64,000 nt of DNA. Source: Glaciihabitans sp. GTDB taxonomy: Bacteria; Actinomycetota; Actinomycetes; Actinomycetales; Microbacteriaceae. A program made the position numbers and the translations under genes. The DNA is taken from assembly GCA_025464095.1 (NCBI GenBank), contig JAODMF010000022.1, forward strand, positions 124,001-188,000, read 5' to 3'. Below, piece after piece: positions 15,610 to 24,088 of the stretch. The first letter of the stretch is position 1. Each line of letters starts with the position of its first letter. The notes below the pieces were generated by a model, which saw nothing but the letters and a program-made list of their open reading frames with translations, searched no databases and was not told where the DNA came from.

Positions 15610-17346
15610 ATGACGTCCCCTGAATCAACCGAGGCCGAAACGCCCGCCATCACCTTCGCCGACCTTGGACTGGGCGACGCGGTTTTGAAGGCGCTCAGGG
15701 ATGTTGGGTACGAAACCCCCTCCGCCATCCAGGCAGCCACCATTCCGCTCCTGCTCCAGGGCCGCGACGTCCTCGGCGTCGCCCAGACGGGAACCGGTAA
15801 GACTGCCGCTTTCGCGCTGCCGATCCTCGACCGGCTCGACATCAGCCAGAAGATCCCCCAGGCGCTCGTGCTCGCCCCCACTCGCGAGCTCGCCCTGCAG
15901 GTCTGCGAGGCGTTCGAGCGCTACTCCGCGCACCTCAAGGGCGTACACGTCCTGCCGGTCTATGGCGGCCAGGGCTACGGCACCCAGCTGTCCGCGCTCC
16001 GCCGCGGAGTTCACGTCGTCGTCGGAACCCCAGGCCGCATCATGGACCACCTCGACAAGGGCACACTCGACCTCACGCAGCTCAAGTACCTCGTGCTCGA
16101 CGAGGCCGACGAGATGCTCAAGATGGGCTTTGCCGAGGATGTCGAGACGATCCTCGCTGACACCCCGGATGACAAGCAGATCGCCCTGTTCTCCGCCACG
16201 ATGCCGGCGCAGATCCGCCGGATCTCCGGCAAGTACCTGCACGACCCCGAAGAGATCACGGTTAAGAACAAGACCACCACCTCGGCGAACACCACGCAGC
16301 GCTACCTCATGGTTTCGTACCCGCAGAAGATCGACGCACTCACGCGCATCCTCGAGGTGGAGAACTTCGAGGGGATGATCGTGTTCGTCCGCACGAAGAA
16401 TGAGACCGAGACGCTCGCCGAGAAGCTGCGCGCACGCGGCTACTCGGCAACCGCCATCAGCGGGGATGTGCCCCAGGTGCAGCGCGAGCGCACCGTCGAG
16501 CAGCTGAAGAACGGCAAGCTCGACATCCTGGTCGCAACGGATGTCGCAGCCCGCGGCCTCGACGTCGACCGCATCAGCCACGTCATCAACTACGACATCC
16601 CGATCGACACCGAGTCGTACGTCCACCGCATCGGCCGAACCGGCCGCGCGGGCCGCAGCGGCGCCGCGATCAGCTTCGTCACCCCGCGCGAGCGTCGGCT
16701 GCTCGACCAGATCGAGCGCGCCACCCGCCAGCCGATGGTCGAGATGCGGCTGCCCAGCGTCGAGGACGTCAACGTCACCCGCCTCACCCGCTTCGACGAC
16801 GCGATCACCGCGGCGCTCGGAGACGAGTCGCAGCTGAACCAGTACCGCGACGTGATCGCCCACTACGTCGAGCACCACGACGTTCTGGAGGTGGATGTCG
16901 CGGCCGCCCTCGCCATCGTCGCCCAGGGCGACACTCCCCTGCTGCTGTCGCCCGACGACCCGCGCTTCGCGCGCCAGGCGCGCGAGCGGGAGGACCGGAG
17001 CAACCCGCGCGAGGGGCGTTCGTTCAAGGACGACCGGCCCGACCGTCCGGAGCGCGACCGCCGCCCGCGCGACTCGAACAAGAAGCTGGTCGCCTACCGC
17101 ATCGAGGTTGGGCGCCGTCACCGCGTAGAGCCGCGCCAGATCGTCGGCGCGCTGGCGAACGAGGGCGGCCTGAGCCGGGAAGACTTCGGCCACATCGACA
17201 TCAAGCCCGACTTCTCCCTTGTCGAGCTGCCCGCTGACCTGTCGAAGGAGACGCTCGACAAGCTGTCCGCGACGCGCATCAGCGGCAAGCTGATCGACAT
17301 TCGCCCCGACCAGGGCGCGCCGGGGAAGCGGAACCAGCGACGGTAG
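15610..17346 (+). CDS. deaD: DEAD-box ATP-dependent RNA helicase
   Basis: RNA helicase of 578 residues of the CsdA/DeaD type, acting in ribosome assembly and mRNA turnover, often at low temperature. It has the Q motif region (~16-41), Walker A AQTGTGKT (58-65), PTRELA (90-95), DEAD (164-167), SAT (195-197), VATDVAARGLD (~311-321) and HRIGRTGRAGR (~338-348). An Arg/Asp-rich linker (~455-490) leads to a C-terminal DbpA-like RNA-binding domain (KKLVAYRIEVGRRHRVEPRQ onward), which fits DeaD rather than RhlE. The start has TACCCT 7 nt upstream and no Shine-Dalgarno, so it is a leaderless candidate. It is divergent from the large secreted protein gene. Confidence 0.94.
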   Translation: MTSPESTEAETPAITFADLGLGDAVLKALRDVGYETPSAIQAATIPLLLQGRDVLGVAQTGTGKTAAFALPILDRLDISQKIPQALVLAPTRELALQVCEAFERYSAHLKGVHVLPVYGGQGYGTQLSALRRGVHVVVGTPGRIMDHLDKGTLDLTQLKYLVLDEADEMLKMGFAEDVETILADTPDDKQIALFSATMPAQIRRISGKYLHDPEEITVKNKTTTSANTTQRYLMVSYPQKIDALTRILEVENFEGMIVFVRTKNETETLAEKLRARGYSATAISGDVPQVQRERTVEQLKNGKLDILVATDVAARGLDVDRISHVINYDIPIDTESYVHRIGRTGRAGRSGAAISFVTPRERRLLDQIERATRQPMVEMRLPSVEDVNVTRLTRFDDAITAALGDESQLNQYRDVIAHYVEHHDVLEVDVAAALAIVAQGDTPLLLSPDDPRFARQAREREDRSNPREGRSFKDDRPDRPERDRRPRDSNKKLVAYRIEVGRRHRVEPRQIVGALANEGGLSREDFGHIDIKPDFSLVELPADLSKETLDKLSATRISGKLIDIRPDQGAPGKRNQRR

Positions 17347-17381
17347 CGCGGCCGCGCTAAGTGTTAGTAGCGAATCGCAGT

Positions 17382-17433
17382 ATTTGCACTTAGGCTACTA
17401 AGTGTAAATAAGGCTCAGTGACGTTTCACTGAG
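17382..17433 (+). promoter_or_regulatory. Two inverted repeats in the fic leader
   Basis: Upstream of the Fic gene lie two palindromes. One is at 17382-17409: 12-bp arms ATTTGCACTTAG and CTAAGTGTAAAT, one mismatch, 4-bp centre. The other is at 17414-17433: CTCAGTG and CACTGAG around ACGTTT. A third CTAAGTGTTAGTAG half-site sits at 17357-17370. The second palindrome ends in the GAGGAGG ribosome site (17431-17437), so either a bound protein or an RNA hairpin could limit translation. TTGCAC (17384-17389) and TAAATA (17405-17410) are possible -35 and -10 elements, but with a short 15-bp spacer. Confidence 0.6.
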
Positions 17434-17448
17434 GAGGCGAGCTGCGAC

Positions 17449-18672
17449 ATGTCCGATGGCAAATCACACACGCCCGACTCGCTCCGATGGCCTGCGCTCA
17501 AGAGCGAACAACACCTGTGGGCCTCACGGTTCAACAGCGACGACCTCACCCGTGCGCAACGCGATCGAGTTCGCCAGCCGTACTCGTCTGCCATCGTCCC
17601 GCAGATCGCGAAACTCTCCATAGAGCTCCCAGGCGACCTCGCCACCGAGATCGATGAGGCAACTCAACTCCTCACTCGGTTCGATGCAGAGGTCGGGCCT
17701 GGCGGACTTCCGTTCGCCTCGATCCTCGTTCGCACCGAGTCGGCTTCCTCGTCCGAGATCGAGAACTTGACCAGCGGGGCGCGGGCGATTGCCGAGGCCG
17801 AGCTTGGAGAACGCGAGACCGGCAACGCCGCGCAGATCGTGCGCAACGTTCGGACGATGGAATCAGCGCTGGCCCTTGCCGACAACATCGACGGAGAGAG
17901 CATCATCGCGATGCAGACCGCGTTGCTCGGATCAGTCGCACCCAGCTTCACTGGCCAGTGGCGCGATGAGCAGGTTTGGATCGGCGGCGACTCCCTCAGT
18001 CCCCATCTGGCTGACTTCGTCCCTCCGCACCACAATCGCGTGCCCGAAGCGATGGATGACGTGGTCGCCTTCATCGGGCGAGTGGACCTTCCCGTACTGG
18101 CCCAGGTCGCGATCGCCCACGCGCAGTTCGAGACCATTCACCCTTTCCCCGATGGCAACGGCCGGACCGGCCGCGCCATCGTCCAGGCGATGCTGCGCCA
18201 GGGCCGGGTCACCACGAACATCGCCGTGCCGGTATCAGCGGGACTCCTGCACGACGTAAGGGACTACTACAACGCCCTCACGGCATATCGGCGCGGAGAG
18301 CTCCGTCCCATCATCACGGCCTTCACCCGCGCGGCCAGCTACGCGGTCGTCAACGGACGTCAGCTCGTTCGCGACATCGGAAAAATCGAGACTGACTGGG
18401 AAGACAAAATGCGCGGCCTTCGCTCCGACGCAGCCGCGCGTCGCGTGAGCGTGTTGGCGATCGCCCACCCAGTCCTCAACTCAGACCTCGTAATTCGCGA
18501 ACTCAGCGTGGCGCCACCGACTGCGTTCCGCGCTCTGGACGCACTGGTCGAGCGAGGCGTCCTACAGGCAGCCAACTCGCAACGCCGAAACCGGATCTGG
18601 CTCGCCGAACCGGTTCTCAACGCGCTGGATGACTTTGCTGCGCGCGCTGGGCGACGTCAGGTTGGTTCGTAA
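17449..18672 (+). CDS. Fic family protein (class II type, AMPylase candidate) with C-terminal winged helix
   Basis: A 407-residue Fic-domain enzyme, predicted to transfer a nucleotide monophosphate (usually AMP) to protein side chains. The catalytic motif HPFPDGNGR is complete at 231-239 (His231). An inhibitory S-x-x-x-E-N motif (Ser101 to Glu105-Asn106, in SSSEIEN) lies before it, as in class II autoinhibited Fic proteins. An N-terminal Fic_N-like segment (~15-100) precedes it. The C-terminal ~70 residues (VIRELSVAPPTAFRALDALV, then GVLQAANSQRRNRIWLAEPV) form a winged helix-turn-helix, so the protein might bind its own promoter palindromes (inference). No Doc- or antitoxin-like partner is adjacent. 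The ATG follows GAGGAGG. The leader is AT-richer than its surroundings. Confidence 0.88.
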   Translation: MSDGKSHTPDSLRWPALKSEQHLWASRFNSDDLTRAQRDRVRQPYSSAIVPQIAKLSIELPGDLATEIDEATQLLTRFDAEVGPGGLPFASILVRTESASSSEIENLTSGARAIAEAELGERETGNAAQIVRNVRTMESALALADNIDGESIIAMQTALLGSVAPSFTGQWRDEQVWIGGDSLSPHLADFVPPHHNRVPEAMDDVVAFIGRVDLPVLAQVAIAHAQFETIHPFPDGNGRTGRAIVQAMLRQGRVTTNIAVPVSAGLLHDVRDYYNALTAYRRGELRPIITAFTRAASYAVVNGRQLVRDIGKIETDWEDKMRGLRSDAAARRVSVLAIAHPVLNSDLVIRELSVAPPTAFRALDALVERGVLQAANSQRRNRIWLAEPVLNALDDFAARAGRRQVGS

Positions 18673-18691
18673 TTGCTCTCTGAGAGGGCAA
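18673..18691 (+). terminator. Possible hairpin terminator after fic
   Basis: TTGCTCTC and GAGGGCAA around TGA form an 8-bp stem with one G-U pair starting at the fic stop. It is followed by CTTCCGCCTGTTT, only weakly T-rich. It would serve fic, or as a convergent barrier to the aminopeptidase gene. Confidence 0.4.
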
Positions 18692-18716
18692 CTTCCGCCT
18701 GTTTACTTGCCCTGGT

Positions 18717-20009
18717 CTAGCCGGTCGCTGGCCGCAGCAGCGCGCTCATAGCCAGCCTCAATGAAGCCGGATCCTCGACTCCGCACAGTTCACGCGCCGA
18801 ATGCATCGAGAGCAGCGGCACGCCCACGTCGATCGTGCGGATGCCGAGTCGGGTTGCGGTGATCGGCCCGATCGTTGAACCGCAGGGCACGGCGTTGCTC
18901 GAGACGAACTCCTGGTACTCGACGCCGGCATCCGCACAGGCTCGCGCCCACTCGGCGGCGCCCACGGCATCCGTCGCGTAGCGCTGGTTCGCGTTGAGCT
19001 TCAGCAACGGGCCTGCGTTCACGATCGGACGATTCACCGGGTCGTGGCGGTCGGGGTAGTTGGGGTGGATAGCGTGCCCGGCATCGGCGGAGAGGTGCAG
19101 GCTGGCGGCGAAAGAGCGGGCACGGTCGACAGAGGTCGATTTCAGGCCGTGCTGGATGCGGGACAGGGTGTCCTCGAGGAAACTTCCGGCGGCGCCGGAG
19201 CGGGACTCGCTGCCCACCTCCTCGTGGTCGAAGGCGGCGAGGACGGGGATGGAGCTGAGGTCCTTGATTTCGACAAGGTCGAGCAGGGCGAGCAGGCCAG
19301 CGTGCACCGAAACGAGGTTGTCGAGGCGAGAGGAGGCGAAGAGCTCGTTGTTGAGGCCGAAGGTGCGCGGCGGCTGCGTGTCGGCGACGACGATGTCGTG
19401 GCCGGCGACATCCGCTCCCCCGCGTCCGGCGAGGCCCGCCAGGTGGTCGACGAGGTCGGCCTGCGACAGGTCGCCGACACCGAAGACCGGATTCAGGTGG
19501 CGCTGCGGGTCGAGCTTGAGGCCCTCCGAATTGACGGCGCGGTCGAGATGCACGGCCAGCTGCGGAAAGCGCAGGAACGGACCGGTGCGCACGAGGGCGG
19601 TGGTGCCGTCGGTGAAGGCGAGGCGTCCAGCGAACTCCAGTTCCCGGTCGAGCCAGGAGTTGAAAAGCGGTCCGCCGTAGACCTCGACGCCGGCCTGCAG
19701 CCATCCGAAGGCGCTCGTCGTCGGCTTCGGCTTGAGCTTGAAACCGGGCGAATCGGTGTGCGCACCGACGATGCGGAACGGGGTGTGCGGGTGGGCATCC
19801 GTCGGCTGGATCCAGGCGATCATCGCGCCATCCCGGATCACGAAGTAGCGGCCTGCGCCGGCCGGCCACTCGTCAACCTCGAGCAGCTCGGTGAATCCGG
19901 ACTCGCTGAGGCGGCGTCCGGCCTCCGCCACCGCGTGGAACGACGACGGCGACGCGGTGAGAAAAGCGGCGAGGTCGTCAATGTGGGCGGTGGCGGCGGA
20001 CGAGGTCAT
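18717..20009 (-). CDS. M18 family metallo-aminopeptidase
   Basis: Cytosolic aminopeptidase of 430 residues (aspartyl aminopeptidase-like family M18) that removes N-terminal residues from peptides and forms a dodecameric tetrahedron in relatives. Metal and catalytic residues are visible: His84 (VGAHTDSPGF), Asp230 (SSRLDN), Glu263-Glu264 (FDHEEVGS) and His403 (SMHSARE). Length fits the family. The ATG at 20009 has TACCCT 6 nt upstream, so a leaderless message is likely. It is divergent from the small gene at 20125. Confidence 0.92.
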   Translation of the reverse strand: MTSSAATAHIDDLAAFLTASPSSFHAVAEAGRRLSESGFTELLEVDEWPAGAGRYFVIRDGAMIAWIQPTDAHPHTPFRIVGAHTDSPGFKLKPKPTTSAFGWLQAGVEVYGGPLFNSWLDRELEFAGRLAFTDGTTALVRTGPFLRFPQLAVHLDRAVNSEGLKLDPQRHLNPVFGVGDLSQADLVDHLAGLAGRGGADVAGHDIVVADTQPPRTFGLNNELFASSRLDNLVSVHAGLLALLDLVEIKDLSSIPVLAAFDHEEVGSESRSGAAGSFLEDTLSRIQHGLKSTSVDRARSFAASLHLSADAGHAIHPNYPDRHDPVNRPIVNAGPLLKLNANQRYATDAVGAAEWARACADAGVEYQEFVSSNAVPCGSTIGPITATRLGIRTIDVGVPLLSMHSARELCGVEDPASLRLAMSALLRPATG

Positions 20010-20124
20010 GGTTCGAGGGTATTCGAGACCGGCGCATCAGCGTTCCCGGGGACTCAGCTAAGAATCCCCTCCACAGACCGCCCCGCGTTTCGGAACGTCG
20101 GACATCGCGGCGTAGGGTGAATTG

Positions 20125-20466
20125 ATGTCCGAGTTTCACCACATCCCGCGCGGTCGGGCCAGTCTCGAGGTTCTGCGCGCGGAGGCACACGAGGAACTCG
20201 ACACCGTCATCCACGAGCGCCTCCTCGCCGGAGAAGACCCGTGGGAGTTCATGGATGAGCTGCCCACCATCGACGAATTGGTCGTCTACCTGCTCCGGGC
20301 CGACGCGATCAACGCCAACGATGGGCAACTGCCGTCGCCCACGCGGGAGTTCCGCGTGCTGCGACAGATCGCACTCGAACATCCGGCACTAACCGGAACG
20401 GTGTGGCGGATGCTCGGTCCGCGTGTTCCGACGCGCATCCGTGTGAACAACCCCGACCTCAGCTAG
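20125..20466 (+). CDS. Hypothetical protein, 113 residues
   Basis: Not recognised. It is an acidic, mostly helical soluble protein; notable stretches are AHEELDTVIHERLLAGEDPW, FMDELPTIDELVVYLLRADA and LRQIALEHPALTGTVWRML. The ATG at 20125 is preferred over the in-frame TTG just before it, because TAGGGT lies exactly 6 nt upstream. The Eis-type acetyltransferase gene starts 21 bp after its stop but has its own TAGCCT element, so co-transcription is only partial at most. Confidence 0.6.
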   Translation: MSEFHHIPRGRASLEVLRAEAHEELDTVIHERLLAGEDPWEFMDELPTIDELVVYLLRADAINANDGQLPSPTREFRVLRQIALEHPALTGTVWRMLGPRVPTRIRVNNPDLS

Positions 20467-20487
20467 CCGGCCCGCTAGCCTGAAACA

Positions 20488-21798
20488 GTGACCGACGACT
20501 ACCTCACTACCCCGCTCGACGCCACCGCGGTGGAGAACCTGAAGGCTGGCGGGTTGCGTTTCGTCCACCTCGGGGGCGACGACAAGGCCACCTTCGAGGC
20601 ATGGCTCCAGGCGATAGGCCGCGGTTTCCACGCGCCCCGGGTCCCGGCCGAAGAAATCGACGGCCGTCTCGAAGCCTTCGCCGAAAGGCGGATGGCCGGC
20701 GTCTACGACGACACGGCCTCGGATGCCGCCACCCCGGTCGGCACCATCAGCTCCTGGCCGACCGACCTCACCGTTCCCGGCCACACGTCCGTGCTCGCCT
20801 GGGCGATCAGCACCGTCACGGTCTCGCCCACCCATCGCCGCCGTGGCATCGCCCGCAACCTCATGGAAGCGGAACTGCGCACCGCCTCCCGGCTCGGGGT
20901 TCCGGTAGCGATACTCACGGCATCCGAAGCCACGATCTACGAGCGCTTCGGTTTCGCCCCCGCAGCCATGGCCGCCTCGTGGAAGCTCGACGTCAAACGC
21001 ATCCGGTGGACCGGTCCGGTGCCCACCGGCCGGGTGCACCTCGTGGAGAGCAACAGCATTCGCGACGGAGGCGGCTTCGACCTGCTCGAACGGGTGCGCC
21101 TCGGCCTGCCCGGCCAGACGCGCTTCTGGGGCATCCTCTGGAACCGCCTCTTCGAGTTTCCCGGCTCCGATGACGCAAAGCATGTCCGTGTCGTTCGCTA
21201 TGACGATGCCGCGGGCGACCTGCAGGGCCTCGCGATCTACAAGGTCGTCGATAACGATCACGCGCCCGCCGAACTTCAACTGCGCTACCTCGTCGCGGCA
21301 ACCGACGACGCCTACGCGGCACTCTGGCGCTACCTGCTCGAAATCGACCTCATCGGAACCATCACCACCAACCTCAGCAATGTCGTCGAACCATTTCTCT
21401 GGCAAATCTCGGATGCCCGTGCGGCACGCAAGCGCGACGAGGGCGATCACCTGTGGGTGCGCATCCTCGACGTGAAGGCTGCGCTCGAGGCTCGCCGCTA
21501 CAGTGCTTCCGGCACGATCGCCCTCGAGATCAGTGACACCCTCGGCTTCGCTGCCGGCAACTACCTGCTCAGGGTGAATGGCGACGGTGTTGGCGTGGTC
21601 ACCACGGGAGAGGCAACGCCGGATGCCGCTTGCCTCTCGCTCTCGGCAAACGAGCTCGCCGCGCTCTACCTGGGCGGCACATCCGCGTTCACCCTCGCGA
21701 GGGCGGGGCGTGTGGAGGAGAAGACGCCCGGTGCGGCGGAAGCGTTCGACCGGGCGTTCCGTTCGGAGCTTCCGCCGTCGCTCAACATCTGGTTCTAA
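20488..21798 (+). CDS. Eis-type GNAT N-acetyltransferase
   Basis: A 436-residue acetyltransferase of the Eis family: two GNAT folds followed by an SCP2-like domain, forming hexamers in relatives. Mycobacterial Eis acetylates aminoglycosides at several amines and some protein lysines; the substrate here is not known. The acetyl-CoA loop VSPTHRRRGIARNLM spans residues ~112-126. Tyr151 in TIYERFGF matches the catalytic Tyr. The chain ends in LNIWF, so a C-terminal Phe carboxylate, the base in Eis, is present. The GTG at 20488 has TAGCCT 6 nt upstream and no Shine-Dalgarno. Confidence 0.85.
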   Translation: MTDDYLTTPLDATAVENLKAGGLRFVHLGGDDKATFEAWLQAIGRGFHAPRVPAEEIDGRLEAFAERRMAGVYDDTASDAATPVGTISSWPTDLTVPGHTSVLAWAISTVTVSPTHRRRGIARNLMEAELRTASRLGVPVAILTASEATIYERFGFAPAAMAASWKLDVKRIRWTGPVPTGRVHLVESNSIRDGGGFDLLERVRLGLPGQTRFWGILWNRLFEFPGSDDAKHVRVVRYDDAAGDLQGLAIYKVVDNDHAPAELQLRYLVAATDDAYAALWRYLLEIDLIGTITTNLSNVVEPFLWQISDARAARKRDEGDHLWVRILDVKAALEARRYSASGTIALEISDTLGFAAGNYLLRVNGDGVGVVTTGEATPDAACLSLSANELAALYLGGTSAFTLARAGRVEEKTPGAAEAFDRAFRSELPPSLNIWF

Positions 21799-21913
21799 GT
21801 CGCTCGTACAAACCGACCTGTGCGCCCACTTTTGGGGCGAGCGGTGCCAATGACGCGGGCGTACCGTAATTTCCGGGGGAACGAGTCGCGTTCCGCGTCA
21901 GGTCCGGGGGATC

Positions 21914-22204
21914 ATGCCAAGTGCAGCCGCGTTCAGCGCCGCCGTTGCACACCGCAGGCTGGCAGGGTGGTACCCCGACGACACCGAACCGACACTCCGA
22001 CGCTGGTGGAACGGCGCCGAGTGGACCTCATACCGATCTCCCGTGATCGTGTCGCAGCTCGAGATCGAGGCCGAGGTCGAGACGCCGCTCGTGCCGTCGA
22101 CGACCTCAGCTGTCGACCTGCTGTTCAAGCCGACGGCTCCCGTCCGGATTGCGACCGTATTGGTTTCGGCGAACTGCATCCTGTTCGGGGTACTCGCGCA
22201 CTGA
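21914..22204 (+). CDS. Small DUF2510 protein with one membrane segment
   Basis: A 96-residue protein, the fourth DUF2510 protein in the window. Residues ~17-38 hold AGWYPDDTEP and LRRWWNGAEWTSY. An acidic linker (QLEIEAEVET) follows, and the last ~20 residues (TVLVSANCILFGVLA) are hydrophobic enough for one membrane segment. It lacks the four-segment domain of its larger relatives, so it may be a minimal or truncated version; no remnant of a longer frame was seen downstream. The ATG follows CCGGGGG. Confidence 0.62.
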   Translation: MPSAAAFSAAVAHRRLAGWYPDDTEPTLRRWWNGAEWTSYRSPVIVSQLEIEAEVETPLVPSTTSAVDLLFKPTAPVRIATVLVSANCILFGVLAH

Positions 22205-22254
22205 CCTCGCGGTCTTGAGCCGCCTTACCCGCCCGGGCCGGTAAAATCGTGCGC

Positions 22255-22620
22255 ATGGTCACCAGACGAGAAGCCGCCCTTCGGCTGGACATCTCGCCGG
22301 AAATGGCCGTGCGGCACGGCATCCCGTCCCGGCTGTCGGAGGCGGAGGTCGTCGAACTCGACACCAATCCGCCGCCCTGGCTCGCCCAGTCGCGCGCCAA
22401 TCGAACCGGCAAGCGAGCCGTGTGGACGCAGCTGACCTGCGACGTGTGCGGATTTACCGAGTCGGTGCGACCGAAGAAATGGTGGGGCACCTGGACCTAC
22501 CTCAGTTGCGACTTCCATCGCGCCGATGAGTTGCCTCTGCCAGCGGACGGCATGAACCGCCGTGAGGTCGACGGCCTTGGCTCACGGTTCATCGCCATCG
22601 TCGACGAGCCGCGCGCGTGA
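22255..22620 (+). CDS. Small protein with HTH/PPxWL module and Cys pair
   Basis: A 121-residue protein of unknown function. Residues ~1-48 (REAALRLDIS, then LSEAEVVEL and NPPPWLAQSRANR) match the repeated module of the DUF5997 protein at 34428: a helix-turn-helix-like start followed by PPxWL and an RA pair. The second half has a CDVCGF pair and a Cys in LSCDFHR, a possible zinc site, with many Trp (KKWWGTWTY). The start at 22255 has TAAAAT 7 nt upstream, a strong -10. The stop overlaps the GTG of the MOSC gene, so the two are translationally coupled. Confidence 0.65.
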   Translation: MVTRREAALRLDISPEMAVRHGIPSRLSEAEVVELDTNPPPWLAQSRANRTGKRAVWTQLTCDVCGFTESVRPKKWWGTWTYLSCDFHRADELPLPADGMNRREVDGLGSRFIAIVDEPRA

Positions 22621-23150
22621 GCAGCGTCGCCGCCGTCAGCCGTGACGACCAGCACCGTTTCAGCAAGCCGACGGTAGAAAGCATCCGACTCATTGCGGGA
22701 TTCGGTATCGAGGGCGATTCGCACGCCGGCGCTACCACCCAGCATCGCTACCTCATGAAGCACGACCCGACTCGCGCCAACCTCACCCAGGTGCACCTGC
22801 TCCCCGAGGAACTCTTTGGCGACGTCGAGGGCTTCGTAGTCGGCCCGGGAGAACTCGGCGAGAATGTAACGACCCGCGGCATCGACCTGATGAGCATTCC
22901 GCTCGGAGCCCGACTTCACCTGGGCCCGGATGCCGTGGTGGAGATCACGGGGATGCGCAGCCCCTGCCACCAGATCGACAAATTGCAGAAGGGCCTGCTG
23001 AAGAAACTCATCTGGAAGGACGCGGACGGTTGCGTCGTGCGCCGCGGCGGCATCATGGGCATAGTCATTGAAGGCGGAGTCGTAACCCCTGGTGACGACA
23101 TCCGCATCGTGCTTCCGGACGGAGAGCCGCGGACGCTCGGAGTGGTCTAG
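22617..23150 (+). CDS. MOSC domain protein
   Basis: A 177-residue MOSC domain, the C-terminal sulfur-carrier or molybdenum-cofactor-binding domain of MocO sulfurases, here standing alone as in YiiM-like proteins. Recognisable parts are GIEGDSHAG (~30-38), HRYLMKHD, NLTQVHLLPEELF, GPGELGENVTTRGIDL (~80-95) and ITGMRSPCHQIDK, whose Cys (~120) is the conserved sulfur-carrying residue. Possible roles are delivery of Moco sulfur or reduction of N-hydroxylated compounds. It overlaps the previous gene by 4 nt (GTGA), so it depends on that gene for translation. Confidence 0.85.
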   Translation: MSSVAAVSRDDQHRFSKPTVESIRLIAGFGIEGDSHAGATTQHRYLMKHDPTRANLTQVHLLPEELFGDVEGFVVGPGELGENVTTRGIDLMSIPLGARLHLGPDAVVEITGMRSPCHQIDKLQKGLLKKLIWKDADGCVVRRGGIMGIVIEGGVVTPGDDIRIVLPDGEPRTLGVV

Positions 23151-23266
23151 CGCCTTTCGGATCACACCGGTCGAACGGCATCCGGTGCTGCCTCTGGCCG
23201 CGTGATTTCGCAATGGGTTGATCGAGCGGATGCTGCGGAGTTGGCTGGAAAACGGAGCCGCACAGT

Positions 23267-23300
23267 CACGACTTCCACAAAGGCACGACTTCCAGAAAGG
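23267..23300 (+). repeat. 17-bp tandem duplication in a leader
   Basis: CACGACTTCCACAAAGG (23267-23283) is followed directly by CACGACTTCCAGAAAGG (23284-23300), one mismatch. The second copy provides the AGAAAGGGAAAG ribosome site of the gene at 23309. The duplication probably arose by slippage, and it doubles the candidate ribosome-binding sequence. Confidence 0.7.
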
Positions 23301-23308
23301 GAAAGCTC

Positions 23309-23530
23309 ATGGCTTACGAGAGAGACGCTGACGAGAAGGAACCATTCGACCAGACGAACGGGCACGCTCCGGGCGTCGAGGGTGATGACGGCGGCGCAAT
23401 CGATCCGGACGACGAAGAGACGGGCGGCAACCTCCTGACGAGAGCTGCGCAGGAGTTCGTCGGCGACGACTACGCCACACCACAACAGCCCAAGGGTGAG
23501 ACGAAATACAGCGAAGAGGGCGCCGAGTAG
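23309..23530 (+). CDS. Small acidic hypothetical protein
   Basis: A 73-residue, strongly acidic and hydrophilic protein, probably disordered for much of its length; GGNLLTRAAQEFVGDDY is the only stretch likely to fold (a helix). Not assigned to a family. It has a good Shine-Dalgarno within a duplicated 17-bp leader. The stop is 3 nt from the end of the convergent DUF4287-type gene. Confidence 0.55.
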   Translation: MAYERDADEKEPFDQTNGHAPGVEGDDGGAIDPDDEETGGNLLTRAAQEFVGDDYATPQQPKGETKYSEEGAE

Positions 23531-23533
23531 CGA

Positions 23534-24088
23534 CTACGCGCGATCATAGGCTTTCTTCAGCCACTCGACGAGTGTGCTGTCGATGGCATCACCGTCCGCC
23601 AGCCGAACCCGGTGGGTCACCATCGAATTCCAGGTTCCGGATGCCGTGAACCGGTCATTGACAGGCTCCCCGGGCAGCTTGATGCCGATATCGAAGCGGT
23701 CTGCCGTCGTCGCAACGACAGCGAACTTCGCCTGACCCTTCAGAATGCTGACGTAGGTGTTCGTCGGAGCCACATGGATGTCTCCCCACGGCTCCACTAG
23801 CTGCAGCAACTGGTCGTAGGTCAGTTGCCACTTCGCCTTGGCGCCCGCAAACTGGGCGGCGACCTTGTCGCCGGCAGACAGGTCGGCACCCTTGTGCATC
23901 CCGAGCACGCCGACAATCGCCATTGCGTGACCCGGGCCAAGGCCGTATTCCGTCTTGAGCCACTCGGTTATCGCGCCGGTCTTCGTGCCGGGCTCGAGGA
24001 GCCCTCGTTCGGTGGCGAGGGTGCGAAAGTCATCAGGGCCAAGACCCGTCCTGGCCTTGATCGTGTCGAGGTAGGCCTGAAACGTCAT
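23534..24088 (-). CDS. DUF4287/DUF5655 domain protein
   Basis: A 184-residue protein. Residues ~1-65 match DUF4287 (TFQAYLDTIKARTGLGPDDF, then GAITEWLKTEYGLGPGHAMA), a helical domain. The rest matches a DUF5655-like domain (QLTYDQLLQLVEPWGDIHVA, YVSILKGQAKFAVV, a C-terminal VEWLKKAY). Such proteins are common in actinobacteria and have no established function. The ATG at 24088 is followed at once by the conserved domain and preceded by GGGAGC, so the longer open frame upstream was not used. It is divergent from the secreted CHAP gene. Confidence 0.75.
   Translation of the reverse strand: MTFQAYLDTIKARTGLGPDDFRTLATERGLLEPGTKTGAITEWLKTEYGLGPGHAMAIVGVLGMHKGADLSAGDKVAAQFAGAKAKWQLTYDQLLQLVEPWGDIHVAPTNTYVSILKGQAKFAVVATTADRFDIGIKLPGEPVNDRFTASGTWNSMVTHRVRLADGDAIDSTLVEWLKKAYDRA

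Noticed and set aside
15625-17193. 522-codon open frame antisense to deaD
   Set aside because: Composition is the mirror of the helicase codons; no start signal and no domain.
17449-18672. Fic/Doc toxin-antitoxin pair
   Set aside because: No small antitoxin gene lies next to it; the inhibitory motif is within the Fic protein itself.
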